The notes under the pieces were generated by a model that was not told the origin of the DNA, ran no database searches, and saw only the letters and a program-made list of their open reading frames with translations. DNA of 19,950 nt, taken from assembly GCA_964425255.1 (NCBI GenBank), contig CAYRMV010000052.1, positions 1 through 19,950 on the forward strand. Direction: 5' to 3'. The position numbers and the translations under genes are program-made. The stretch is from CAYRMV01 sp964425255 (lineage in GTDB: Bacteria; Bacteroidota; Bacteroidia; Flavobacteriales_D; Crocinitomicaceae). This document shows positions 13,389 to 19,950 of the stretch, piece by piece. Position 1 is the stretch's first letter. Each line of letters starts with the position of its first letter.

Positions 13389-13435
13389 AAAGGAGAGTTG
13401 ACAGGTTCATTTCTTGGCAACTCTCCTTTGTTTTT
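13389..13435 (+). terminator. Strong intrinsic terminator after mbnP copy 1
   Basis: AAAGGAGAGTTG (13389-13400) pairs perfectly with CAACTCTCCTTT (13418-13429), a 12-base-pair stem with a 17-base loop, then GTTTTT. It separates the first MbnP gene from the second. Confidence 0.8.
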
Positions 13436-13491
13436 ATTTAGCATTTCAATTATCATCATTATTATTTTTTCCATAAAACAAAAAGAAAGGG

Positions 13492-13499
13492 TATTTTTG
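13492..13499 (+). promoter_or_regulatory. -7 element of the second mbnP gene
   Basis: TATTTTTG matches TAnnTTTG and lies 15 bases before the ATG at 13515. No TTG is seen at -33. It would provide independent expression after the terminator at 13389-13435. Confidence 0.4.
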
Positions 13500-13514
13500 A
13501 AACAAAACTTCTAT

Positions 13515-14279
13515 ATGAGAAATCTTGCTTTTATTTTCCTTTTTTCTGTAGTCTTGTTGAGTTGTAAAAAAGAAAACGGTGATCCTCAACAAGAGGAAAA
13601 TACGGGGAATGCTACTTTGGCAATTAGTCATAAATGGGAATCGAGTCAAGGTGTTTTTCCCTTTCAGTTGGGACAAGAATTCATACATTCGGTAAACAAC
13701 GATAGTTTGAATTTTCATACCTTAAAATACTATGTTTCAAACATTCGCTTGCAAAAAACAGACGGTACTTGGTGGACACAACCAGAAAGTTATTATTTGG
13801 TTGATCTTGAAAATGGTTCAGAAGTGAAATTAGCAATAAACAACATTCCAACTGGAAAATACCAGGCAATTGAAATTCTGTATGGAGTCGACAGTACACG
13901 GAATGTATCGGGTTCTCAAACAGGTGCTTTGTCCACCATTTATGGTATGTTTTGGACCTGGAATTCAGGGTATATTTTTGTGAAAGCAGAAGGAACAGCG
14001 GCCAATTTACCCGATTCATCTCCCGGTTTCTCGTTTCACCTTTCTGGTTTTCAAGGGGTAAATTCGGTGCTTACGAAGAATCAATATGCATTCGAGCAAG
14101 AGCTGATTGTTACACCCAATTCGCAACCTGAAATCTCAATGAGTTCTTTTGTCGATCGATTATGGGAAAATACAGCAAGCGTAAATCAAGTGAACAATGT
14201 TCATATTCCGGGTAGCGATGCTAAAAAAATGGCTAAAACATTTTATGGAGGTTTCCAGTTTGATCACATTCATAATTAG
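13515..14279 (+). CDS. mbnP: MbnP-family lipoprotein, copy 2
   Basis: 254 aa from ATG 13515. A start 39 codons earlier is open but would begin inside the terminator hairpin and hide the signal peptide. MRNLAFIFLFSVVLLSC is a lipoprotein signal with acyl Cys17. It is a clear paralogue of copy 1 with the same ordered motifs: HKWE, KYYVSNIRL, DGTWW-QPESY-LVDL, YGVDSTRN-SGSQTGALS, MFWTWNSGYI, FSFHLSGF and C-terminal FDHIHN. It lacks the Met/His-rich segment of copy 1; the matching region is ordinary and has an extra Trp (DRLWEN). The gene for the di-haem partner starts 3 bases after its stop, so this copy is the tightly coupled substrate candidate for that enzyme. The tandem arrangement indicates a duplication. 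Confidence 0.85.
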   Translation: MRNLAFIFLFSVVLLSCKKENGDPQQEENTGNATLAISHKWESSQGVFPFQLGQEFIHSVNNDSLNFHTLKYYVSNIRLQKTDGTWWTQPESYYLVDLENGSEVKLAINNIPTGKYQAIEILYGVDSTRNVSGSQTGALSTIYGMFWTWNSGYIFVKAEGTAANLPDSSPGFSFHLSGFQGVNSVLTKNQYAFEQELIVTPNSQPEISMSSFVDRLWENTASVNQVNNVHIPGSDAKKMAKTFYGGFQFDHIHN

Positions 14280-14282
14280 AAA

Positions 14283-15305
14283 ATGAAAAGATTAATTTAT
14301 TCCTTTTTGCTTCTTTCAGTCTTTTTGATTGATTGCAACAAGGTGGATTTAAGCGAAACAGGGACATGGGGATTTTATGTGCCTGAAGGTTTTCCTGAAC
14401 CTGTTTATAAATTAGAAAACAACGCACAAAGTACCGATCGATTTGTGTTGGGAAGAGCTTTGTTTTACGACCCTATTTTGTCATCTGACAACACGATTTC
14501 GTGTGCTTCGTGCCACGCGCAAGTACATGGTTTTGCAGATCATAATACTACATTTAGTGCTGGAGTTGGTGGTGCTTTGGGAACACGAAATTCGCCGACA
14601 ATTGTTAATATGGCTTGGGCGAAATCATTCATGTGGGATGGAGGTGTGAATCACATTGAAATTTTTTCCCTAGCTCCAATCACGAATCCATTGGAAATGA
14701 ATGAAACGATGTTGAATGTTGTGAACAAGCTAAATGCATCGGAAGACTACAAGAAACAGTTTAAAAAAGCATACGGAACTTCAGTAATTACCGATCAATT
14801 GCTTTTTAGAGCTTTGTCACAGTATATGATGTTGATTATTTCTGATCAAAGTAAATACGATCATTATCTGAAAGGAAAAGCTTCTTTCTCAACGTCTGAA
14901 AAAAGTGGATTGAATTTGTTTCGAGAGAAATGTGCAAGCTGTCACCAAGAGCCATTGTTTACGGATAATACATTCCGAAACAATGGAATTGATGAGGTTT
15001 TTGATCACGATGCAGGACGTTTTTTGATCACGTTAAATGAAAATGACAAAGGGAAATTCAAAGTGCCAACGCTGAGAAATGTTGCAATCACCTATCCGTA
15101 CATGCATGATGGACGTTTTTATACGCTCAATCAAGTTCTGGATCATTATGCTTCAGGTGTTAAAGCATCAGCAACTTTAGATCCTCATTTGACAAATGGA
15201 GGAATTCCGATGACTTCGCAGGAAAAAGCGGATATTATTTCCTTTTTGAAAACATTGACCGACTATCAGTTAATGCAAAATACGAACTTACAAGAACCAA
15301 AATAG
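14283..15305 (+). CDS. mbnH: Di-haem MbnH/MauG/CcpA-family peroxidase
   Basis: 340 aa. The N-terminus (MKRLIYSFLLLSVFLIDC) is a signal, possibly a lipoprotein with Cys19, although Asp before the Cys is unusual. Two haem c sites are clear: C74-A-S-C-H78 and C217-A-S-C-H221. Between them, FMWDGG holds Trp118, placed 40 residues after the first haem His, like the inter-haem Trp of bacterial cytochrome c peroxidases. Met274 (YPYMHDGRF) is the usual distal haem ligand of CcpA-type enzymes, which MauG itself lacks. Also present are GTRNSPTIVNMAW and PITNPLEM family motifs. CcpA reduces H2O2; MbnH relatives instead oxidise MbnP. The start lies 3 bases after an mbnP stop, which favours the MbnH role. 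Location is periplasm. A plain peroxidase role cannot be excluded by sequence alone. Confidence 0.88.
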   Translation: MKRLIYSFLLLSVFLIDCNKVDLSETGTWGFYVPEGFPEPVYKLENNAQSTDRFVLGRALFYDPILSSDNTISCASCHAQVHGFADHNTTFSAGVGGALGTRNSPTIVNMAWAKSFMWDGGVNHIEIFSLAPITNPLEMNETMLNVVNKLNASEDYKKQFKKAYGTSVITDQLLFRALSQYMMLIISDQSKYDHYLKGKASFSTSEKSGLNLFREKCASCHQEPLFTDNTFRNNGIDEVFDHDAGRFLITLNENDKGKFKVPTLRNVAITYPYMHDGRFYTLNQVLDHYASGVKASATLDPHLTNGGIPMTSQEKADIISFLKTLTDYQLMQNTNLQEPK

Positions 15306-15341
15306 TTTAATTGTTAGAGATTTTGTACTATTTTCGTTGCG

Positions 15342-15953
15342 ATGAGTTTACATGATATTTGGGCTGGAATTCTCGATACATCCGTTTGGGAATGGTGTGC
15401 TATCGGAACAAGTGTCATGTATGTACTTTTCGCAGCAAACGAAATTCGAGCTTGTTGGTATTTTGCTTTTATTTCTTCCTCTATATACATTTATCTCTGT
15501 TTTTCAACGCAATTGTACATGGAATCGCTGCTACAAGTTTTCTATGTAGCCATGGCGGTCTATGGTTGGATGAAATGGCGAGAAAGCGAAAATTCAAATC
15601 GAAAAATACATTACCAACCGTGGAAATGGACAATCGTACTTTTACTTTTTATTCTATTGATTTCCACTTTGATAGGATTTTTCCTGGATCAAAACACGAA
15701 TCAAGCTTCTCCTTATTTGGATGCAGGAATTACCTTGTTTAGTATTTATGCGACCTTTTTAGTGGCAAAAAAAGCCATTGAAAACTGGATTTTATTCGTC
15801 GTGATAGATGTTTTATCCATTTATTTATACGCATCAAGAGGATTGGAATCGAGTGCTTTGTTGTATGTTTTTTTCACCTTTGCCGCTTTGTATGGTTGGA
15901 TAAATTGGCATCAAATTCAACAAAAATCTAAAGAATCTATTTCTCATAACTAA
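15342..15953 (+). CDS. pnuC: PnuC-like vitamin/nucleoside transporter
   Basis: 203 aa, typical PnuC size, with about seven membrane helices (for example 17-33, 37-55, 58-75, 94-113, 125-140, 148-163 and 170-187). The PnuC repeat appears twice: an aromatic helix followed by YGWMKW near residue 74 and YGWINW near residue 189, as in PnuC nicotinamide riboside transporters. PnuC-fold proteins also carry thiamine (PnuT) or riboflavin (PnuX) by facilitated diffusion, trapped by phosphorylation inside. No nadR kinase, thiamine pyrophosphokinase, TonB receptor or TPP riboswitch is visible nearby, so the substrate is open. It starts 36 bases after the peroxidase gene and could be read through from it. 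A near-consensus TATTTTCG (15329-15336) may give it its own promoter. Confidence 0.85.
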   Translation: MSLHDIWAGILDTSVWEWCAIGTSVMYVLFAANEIRACWYFAFISSSIYIYLCFSTQLYMESLLQVFYVAMAVYGWMKWRESENSNRKIHYQPWKWTIVLLLFILLISTLIGFFLDQNTNQASPYLDAGITLFSIYATFLVAKKAIENWILFVVIDVLSIYLYASRGLESSALLYVFFTFAALYGWINWHQIQQKSKESISHN

Positions 15954-15994
15954 GTAAAAATTTCAAATCTCAATTTGGAAATCACTAAAAATCG

Positions 15995-16029
15995 TTTTGT
16001 AATGAGAAATAACTAAATCTGTATATTTG
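15995..16029 (+). promoter_or_regulatory. Promoter of the S9 peptidase gene
   Basis: TTTTG (15995-15999), a 22-base spacer and TATATTTG (16022-16029) match the Bacteroidota promoter. The -7 element lies 20 bases before the ATG at 16050. The spacer is at the long end. Confidence 0.5.
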
Positions 16030-16049
16030 TTCAAAAATCAATAATAATC

Positions 16050-18179
16050 ATGAAAATCAAAACAATCCTTTTTGTTGGGTTTACCGTTTTTTCCGGTTGG
16101 ATTTCGGCGCAAAAGACACAATTGACTTTAGCTGAATCGGTTACGCAACAATACCGTAAATATGCTCCAGATGCTATGCCATTTTTTCAATGGATTCCAG
16201 GAACGAATGAGTTTTCCTATTTGGATGGATACATCAAATTAAAAAAAGGAAATACCAAAGGTGAAACCACCGATTGGATGACCATTCAAGAATTGAACAC
16301 TGCTGTTGGTGCACAACTAGGTTGGTTTTCCGGATTTCAATGGATCGATGGGCAAACGTTTGTCGTGACAGATGGTGTAAGTTATTACTCCTATAACACT
16401 GTGACCAAAAAAGGGGAGAAGACAATCACCCTAGCGGAAGATGCTGAAAATGTTACCTTACATGAAAAGGGGAAAGTAGTTGCTTATACGCGCAAGAATA
16501 ACTTGTATCTTCAAAGTGCTGAAGGAATGAAATGGGTGGTGACCAACGAAGAAGACCCAAACATTGTTTCTGGTCAAACGTATGCACGAAGTGAATTCGG
16601 GATTAAAAACGGGATTTTCTGGTCCCCAAGTGGAAATGCTTTGGCTTTTGCTCAAAAAGATGAATCAGAAGTAGCGGATTATCCTTTGTTAGATATCAAT
16701 GAAACTCCGGGTAAATTGGTGAATATCAAGTACCCAATGGCTGGTCAAAAATCAGAAAAACCGCGCATTGGTATTTACAATTTAAAAACAAAAAATACGG
16801 TTTTCATTTCACCTAAAAGTGGTTCAGACAGTTACTTGACTAATGTTTGTTGGACTCCAGACGAGAAATTTATCTTGATTGCAGAAGTTAATCGCGATCA
16901 AAATCACATGTGGTTGAATAAATATGATGCATTGTCAGGTGCATTGGTTCAAACGCTTTTTGAAGAGAAAAACGACAAATGGATTGAACCTGAACATCCG
17001 GCTTTTTTTCCAAGTAAAACGTCAAACAATTTCGTCTGGATCAGTGAACGCGATGGATTCAATAACCTGTATTATTATGACATCAATGGAAAGTTAATTC
17101 AGCAATTGACAAAAAACAAATTTGTTGTAAAAGAAATCAAACAGGCAATTAACGCGGGGAAGGAAATTGTTTTTTCAGCAACAGGTGAAAGTCCATTAAA
17201 TACAATGTTTTATGCTGTGTCATTAACTGGAAAACAACGTTTATTGACACCAATTTCGGGAACGCATTCAATCGAGATTAGTTCCGATGGGAAATGGATT
17301 TTCGATGAATATTCGAATACGACTACGCCTTCTGTTTCTCAATTACTCGACGCCAATGGAAAAGTGAAAAAAGAATTACTTCGTTCAGCAAATAAATACG
17401 CTAATGTTGCAATTGGAACCACAGAAATTGGAACGTTGACTGCCAATGATGGAACAACTTTATATACTCGATTCATCAAACCTAGTAATTTTGATCCATC
17501 AAAAAAATACCCAGTTTTGGTGTATGTTTATGGAGGTCCGCATGCGCAAATGATTACCAATTCATGGATGGCTGGCGCTAATTTGTGGATGCATTGGATG
17601 GCCGAACAAGGATATTTGGTATTTACTGTAGATAATCGTGGTTCGGCTGAAAGAGGTTTTGCTTTCGAAAGTCAAATTCACCGTCAACTCGGAAATGTGG
17701 AGATGGAAGATCAAATGACAGGAGTTGCTTATCTAAAATCATTGCCATACGTAGATGGAAATCGATTAGCTGTTCATGGTTGGTCGTTTGGTGGGTTTAT
17801 GACTACTTCCTTGATGTTGCGTCAACCTGGAACTTTTCAAGTTGGAGTGGCTGGTGGTCCCGTAATTGATTGGAAATATTACGAAGTCATGTATGGTGAA
17901 CGTTATATGGATCGTCCTGAAGAAAATGAAAAAGGATATCAAGAAGCTTGTTTAATCAATCATGCATATAAATTACAAGGTGATTTATTATTGATTCATG
18001 GTACGGTGGATGATGTGGTCGTGATGCAGCACAATTATGCTTTGGTGAAGAAATTTGTCGAATTAGGAAAACAAGTGGATTTCTTCCCATATCCGATGCA
18101 CAAACACAATGTGAGTGGAAAAGACCGCGTACATTTGATTGAAAAGATTTTAACTTACGTGATTGAGCATAATCAGTAA
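16050..18179 (+). CDS. Secreted S9 peptidase (DPP IV / prolyl tripeptidyl peptidase type)
   Basis: 709 aa, normal for the family. Residues 1-20 are a signal peptide ending near ISAQ, so it is periplasmic or surface exposed. Residues about 90-450 form the DPP IV beta-propeller, with the YPLLDI and VNIKYPMAG segments typical of Bacteroidota members. Residues about 490-709 form the alpha/beta hydrolase with an intact catalytic triad: Ser579 in HGWSFGGF, Asp654 in HGTVDD, and His686 in MHKHNV. The family removes di- or tripeptides from N-termini with Pro or Ala at P1. The amino-terminus-binding motif reads ARSEFGI, with one Glu instead of the Glu-Glu pair of true DPP4, closer to prolyl tripeptidyl peptidases. 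Exact specificity is not settled. It is monocistronic, with its own promoter and a strong terminator. Confidence 0.92.
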   Translation: MKIKTILFVGFTVFSGWISAQKTQLTLAESVTQQYRKYAPDAMPFFQWIPGTNEFSYLDGYIKLKKGNTKGETTDWMTIQELNTAVGAQLGWFSGFQWIDGQTFVVTDGVSYYSYNTVTKKGEKTITLAEDAENVTLHEKGKVVAYTRKNNLYLQSAEGMKWVVTNEEDPNIVSGQTYARSEFGIKNGIFWSPSGNALAFAQKDESEVADYPLLDINETPGKLVNIKYPMAGQKSEKPRIGIYNLKTKNTVFISPKSGSDSYLTNVCWTPDEKFILIAEVNRDQNHMWLNKYDALSGALVQTLFEEKNDKWIEPEHPAFFPSKTSNNFVWISERDGFNNLYYYDINGKLIQQLTKNKFVVKEIKQAINAGKEIVFSATGESPLNTMFYAVSLTGKQRLLTPISGTHSIEISSDGKWIFDEYSNTTTPSVSQLLDANGKVKKELLRSANKYANVAIGTTEIGTLTANDGTTLYTRFIKPSNFDPSKKYPVLVYVYGGPHAQMITNSWMAGANLWMHWMAEQGYLVFTVDNRGSAERGFAFESQIHRQLGNVEMEDQMTGVAYLKSLPYVDGNRLAVHGWSFGGFMTTSLMLRQPGTFQVGVAGGPVIDWKYYEVMYGERYMDRPEENEKGYQEACLINHAYKLQGDLLLIHGTVDDVVVMQHNYALVKKFVELGKQVDFFPYPMHKHNVSGKDRVHLIEKILTYVIEHNQ

Positions 18180-18199
18180 GAAGAAACATTTTGATTTTG

Positions 18200-18233
18200 T
18201 CCCCAGTTATTTTTTAGCTGGGGATTTTTGTTT
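18200..18233 (+). terminator. Intrinsic terminator after the S9 peptidase gene
   Basis: TCCCCAG (18200-18206) pairs with CTGGGGA (18218-18224), a GC-rich 7-base-pair stem with an 11-base loop, followed by TTTTTGTTT. It lies 20 bases after the stop at 18179. Confidence 0.85.
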
Positions 18234-18280
18234 AATCCGTTTCTGTATAAATGGAAAATATCCGGATTATCTAATTTTGA

Positions 18281-18313
18281 TATGTTTGAGTAAGTTTAAA
18301 AATAGTATTTTTA
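18281..18313 (+). promoter_or_regulatory. Promoter region of the membrane protein gene (two alternatives)
   Basis: TATGTTTG (18281-18288) is a full -7 match 51 bases before the ATG. Alternatively its TTTG (18285-18288) is the -33 element of TATTTTTA (18306-18313), spaced 17. The sequence alone does not decide between the two. Confidence 0.35.
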
Positions 18314-18339
18314 TCAGACAGTCTAAATAAACAGGATAG

Positions 18340-19029
18340 ATGAGTAATTTTGACAGGGGATATTCTTGGATGCGTGTAATACTGCTGGGATTTAATCTGT
18401 TGGTTCTTATTCTAAGTGTCTTGAAAATCGCTTGGGGATATAATACAGTAGGATACCAAACAGGTACCGGACTGGATTTGGTGAATTGGGTAGTTTCTAT
18501 CGGTTTATTGTTCGGGATTTATTACGGTGAAAAAAACAAAGCAAGTATTGAAAAAATAATTCTTCATACATTTCTGGTTATTATAGCTTTGTTTTTCTTT
18601 TTATTTGGAAGTTTTATCATTGCACCCTGGGGAGTTAGGAATGATGTTGTTTACGCTGTTCCTTTCTATCTTATCCCTGTTCAAATCATTTTTCACAACG
18701 TTTTATTTAAAAAACAATCAAAAAAATGGGTAATATACACGCTTGCAATATTTTTTGTCTTCTATGTATTTATGATTTGGTTCATGGGATCTATTGATGA
18801 TGAATTTGAGCGTTGGAGATCAATAATAGCATATAACCGATGGTCAGTGGATCAGGGCACATTTCCTACGGTTGGTCGCTACCATGGAATAATGTTTGAA
18901 TTTGATAAGCTTTTTGGCTTATGGTCGTGCATGATTGATTGTAGCTTGTTGATTTTAAATTTTTTCCTTTTCACAAATAGTTTTTTTTCATACCTCGGTC
19001 ACAGGAAAGTAAAAAAGTGTACAGAGTAG
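18340..19029 (+). CDS. Multi-spanning membrane protein of unknown function
   Basis: 229 aa. Hydrophobic stretches at about 12-32, 45-62, 72-95, 98-120, 127-147 and 190-212 suggest six membrane helices. A polar, aromatic and charged segment with DDEFERWRSI, NRWSVDQG and VGRYHGIMFEFD lies between the last two. No signal peptide, catalytic motif or known transporter signature is recognised. It stands between a terminated peptidase gene and a PorT-like barrel gene 178 bases downstream, on its own promoter, so the neighbours give little functional information. The low-GC, Phe-rich coding is normal for a membrane protein and not a clear sign of transfer. Confidence 0.7.
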   Translation: MSNFDRGYSWMRVILLGFNLLVLILSVLKIAWGYNTVGYQTGTGLDLVNWVVSIGLLFGIYYGEKNKASIEKIILHTFLVIIALFFFLFGSFIIAPWGVRNDVVYAVPFYLIPVQIIFHNVLFKKQSKKWVIYTLAIFFVFYVFMIWFMGSIDDEFERWRSIIAYNRWSVDQGTFPTVGRYHGIMFEFDKLFGLWSCMIDCSLLILNFFLFTNSFFSYLGHRKVKKCTE

Positions 19030-19046
19030 TTTCTCTTGGGATCTGA

Positions 19047-19068
19047 GATGATTTCTAAGAAAATCATC
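19047..19068 (+). terminator. Weak terminator-like hairpin after the membrane protein gene
   Basis: GATGATTT (19047-19054) pairs perfectly with AAATCATC (19061-19068) across a 6-base loop, 17 bases after the stop. Only a mixed ATTTCACTTT tail follows, so termination may be inefficient. Confidence 0.4.
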
Positions 19069-19207
19069 ATTTCACTTTGTGGATTTATTTCGTCAGATTG
19101 TAGAAAAATTACTCATTCCTTATCTGTTTTTGGTATTGAAATGCCTGTTTTATTGTTTTGGCATCATTCTTTTTCCTGTGTTTGCATAACTTTTAAAACA
19201 CGTCAAC

Positions 19208-19831
19208 ATGAAAAAAATAATCGGACTTGCTGTTTTGTGCATAGGGTTTCAAACAGTATTAGCGCAAGATGAGCGCGAAGAATTCAGAGTGGGATTAAAA
19301 GGTGGATTGAATTTCGCCTCATTGATACAAGATGAACAACCCAACTTGGATGTGACGCATAAATTGGGGTATGTTGGTGGTGGCTTTCTTTCTATTCCTT
19401 TAAATAAATACTTTGGATTGCAACCGGAAATACTTGTTTCCCAAAAGGGATTTGTACAAGAAGCACGCTATTTTGGTGTTGATACACGATTAGAGAGAAC
19501 GACAACCTATTTGGATATTCCCTTGATGTTACAGTTCAAACCAGCTGCGAATGTTGCTTTGGTTGGTGGAGTTCAATATTCGTATTTGATGCGTTCAAAG
19601 GATGTGTTGACAATCGGAAATTCATCTGCAACATCCGAAGAGCAATATGAAAACGATCAATTGAATAAGAACTTGTTTGGAGTAGTTGGCGGAATTGATG
19701 TTACGATTCAAAATTTCTTATTGTTTGGTCGTTACAATTTGGATTTGAGATCTAATAACGGAGATGGAACAAGTTCCGTTCCGGCGTATAAAAATCAGGT
19801 AATACAAGTAGGAGTAGGGGTGGTGTTTTGA
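19208..19831 (+). CDS. PorT-like outer membrane beta-barrel protein
   Basis: 207 aa. The signal peptide MKKIIGLAVLCIGFQTVLA ends before QDERE. The mature part is a typical PorT/OMP_b-brl_2 barrel: GLKGGLNFASL as first strand, KLGYVGGGFLSIPLNKYFGLQPEILVSQKGF in the next two (a hallmark of this family), YLDIPLMLQFKP, then GGVQYSYLM, and a terminal strand ending in Phe (VGVGVVF-stop). It would be an 8-strand barrel in the outer membrane. Function is unknown; PorT itself belongs to the type IX secretion system, but most members with this pattern do not. A possible promoter is TTG (19153-19155), 21 bases, TGTGTTTG (19177-19184), with one mismatch. A long terminator follows 16 bases after the stop. 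Confidence 0.85.
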   Translation: MKKIIGLAVLCIGFQTVLAQDEREEFRVGLKGGLNFASLIQDEQPNLDVTHKLGYVGGGFLSIPLNKYFGLQPEILVSQKGFVQEARYFGVDTRLERTTTYLDIPLMLQFKPAANVALVGGVQYSYLMRSKDVLTIGNSSATSEEQYENDQLNKNLFGVVGGIDVTIQNFLLFGRYNLDLRSNNGDGTSSVPAYKNQVIQVGVGVVF

Positions 19832-19847
19832 TCTGGATTATTCCTGC

Positions 19848-19890
19848 AAAAAAGAGGCTGTCTCAAAATATTGAGCGGCCTCTTTTTTTT
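19848..19890. terminator. Long bidirectional terminator hairpin
   Basis: AAAAAAGAGGC (19848-19858) pairs with GCCTCTTTTTT (19878-19888). An inner stem CTCAA/TTGAG (19862-19866 / 19871-19875) closes an AATA loop. Flanking A- and T-runs let it act in both directions. Confidence 0.85.
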
Positions 19891-19950
19891 GTTTCCAAGT
19901 ATTATGATTTTTGAAATTGAATTTTAAATTTCAGATTTGGGTATTTTCTA

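Noticed and set aside
13398..13514. N-terminal extension of the second MbnP protein (39 residues with an isoleucine run).
   Set aside because: It starts inside the terminator hairpin and would place a second hydrophobic stretch before a clean lipoprotein signal. The paralogue has no such extension.
19036..19272. A 78-codon frame between the membrane protein and the PorT-like gene.
   Set aside because: It overlaps the start of the PorT-like gene in another frame, has no protein-like pattern, and covers a hairpin and promoter region.
19848..19890. GAGGCTGTCTCAAAA-like sequence recalling ends of some insertion sequences.
   Set aside because: It forms a complete bidirectional terminator right after a gene, and no transposase, partner repeat or target duplication is visible in the window.

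Overview
The window looks like chromosome of a Bacteroidota bacterium, most likely a flavobacterium-like member of Flavobacteriales. The evidence is AT-rich DNA, start regions without clear Shine-Dalgarno sites, repeated matches to the Bacteroidota promoter (TTG/TTTG, about 17-22 bases, then TAnnTTTG), lipoproteins of the 'SCKKD' type, OMP_b-brl type outer membrane barrels and PorT-like proteins. Placement in a Fluviicola/Crocinitomicaceae-like lineage is only an impression from gene content. I see no tRNA, rRNA, CRISPR array, transposase or phage gene.

Layout. (1) 67-1242, minus: a secreted coiled-coil protein. It is divergent from (2) 1444-3848, plus: an operon of an outer membrane barrel, an ECF sigma factor, and a protein with a short cytosolic N-terminus, one inner-membrane helix, a long linker and a C-terminal barrel-like domain, which looks like an anti-sigma factor fused to an outer membrane sensor. 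(3) 3926-4820: an acidic unknown protein and a PaaI-type thioesterase. (4) 5063-9110: a MarR regulator, a FadN-type hydroxyacyl-CoA dehydrogenase/enoyl-CoA hydratase and a FadA thiolase, closed by a bidirectional terminator. (5) 9163-9537, minus: a small lipocalin-like lipoprotein. A 323-base intergenic stretch follows, with an orphan plus-strand terminator. (6) 9861-11294, minus: a PAS/GAF HisKA_2 histidine kinase, divergent from a TPR protein at 11431-11934.

(7) 11986-15305 is the most distinctive block. It holds a membrane-anchored small protein with a three-cysteine motif, two tandem MbnP-family lipoproteins and a di-haem MbnH/MauG/CcpA-family peroxidase. MbnH enzymes are known to oxidise a tryptophan of MbnP to kynurenine, which creates a copper site, so this is probably a periplasmic copper-handling locus. 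The two MbnP copies differ: the first carries a Met/His-rich C-terminal part and is cut off from the second by a strong terminator.

(8) 15342-18179: a PnuC-like vitamin/nucleoside transporter and a secreted S9 dipeptidyl-peptidase-IV-like protease, followed by a terminator. (9) 18340-19831: a multi-spanning membrane protein of unknown role and a PorT-like barrel protein, closed by a long terminator hairpin near the window end.

Several starts were moved inward from the longest reading frame (3926, 9537, 11294, 11986, 13515) because a promoter element or a signal peptide makes the longer form unlikely.
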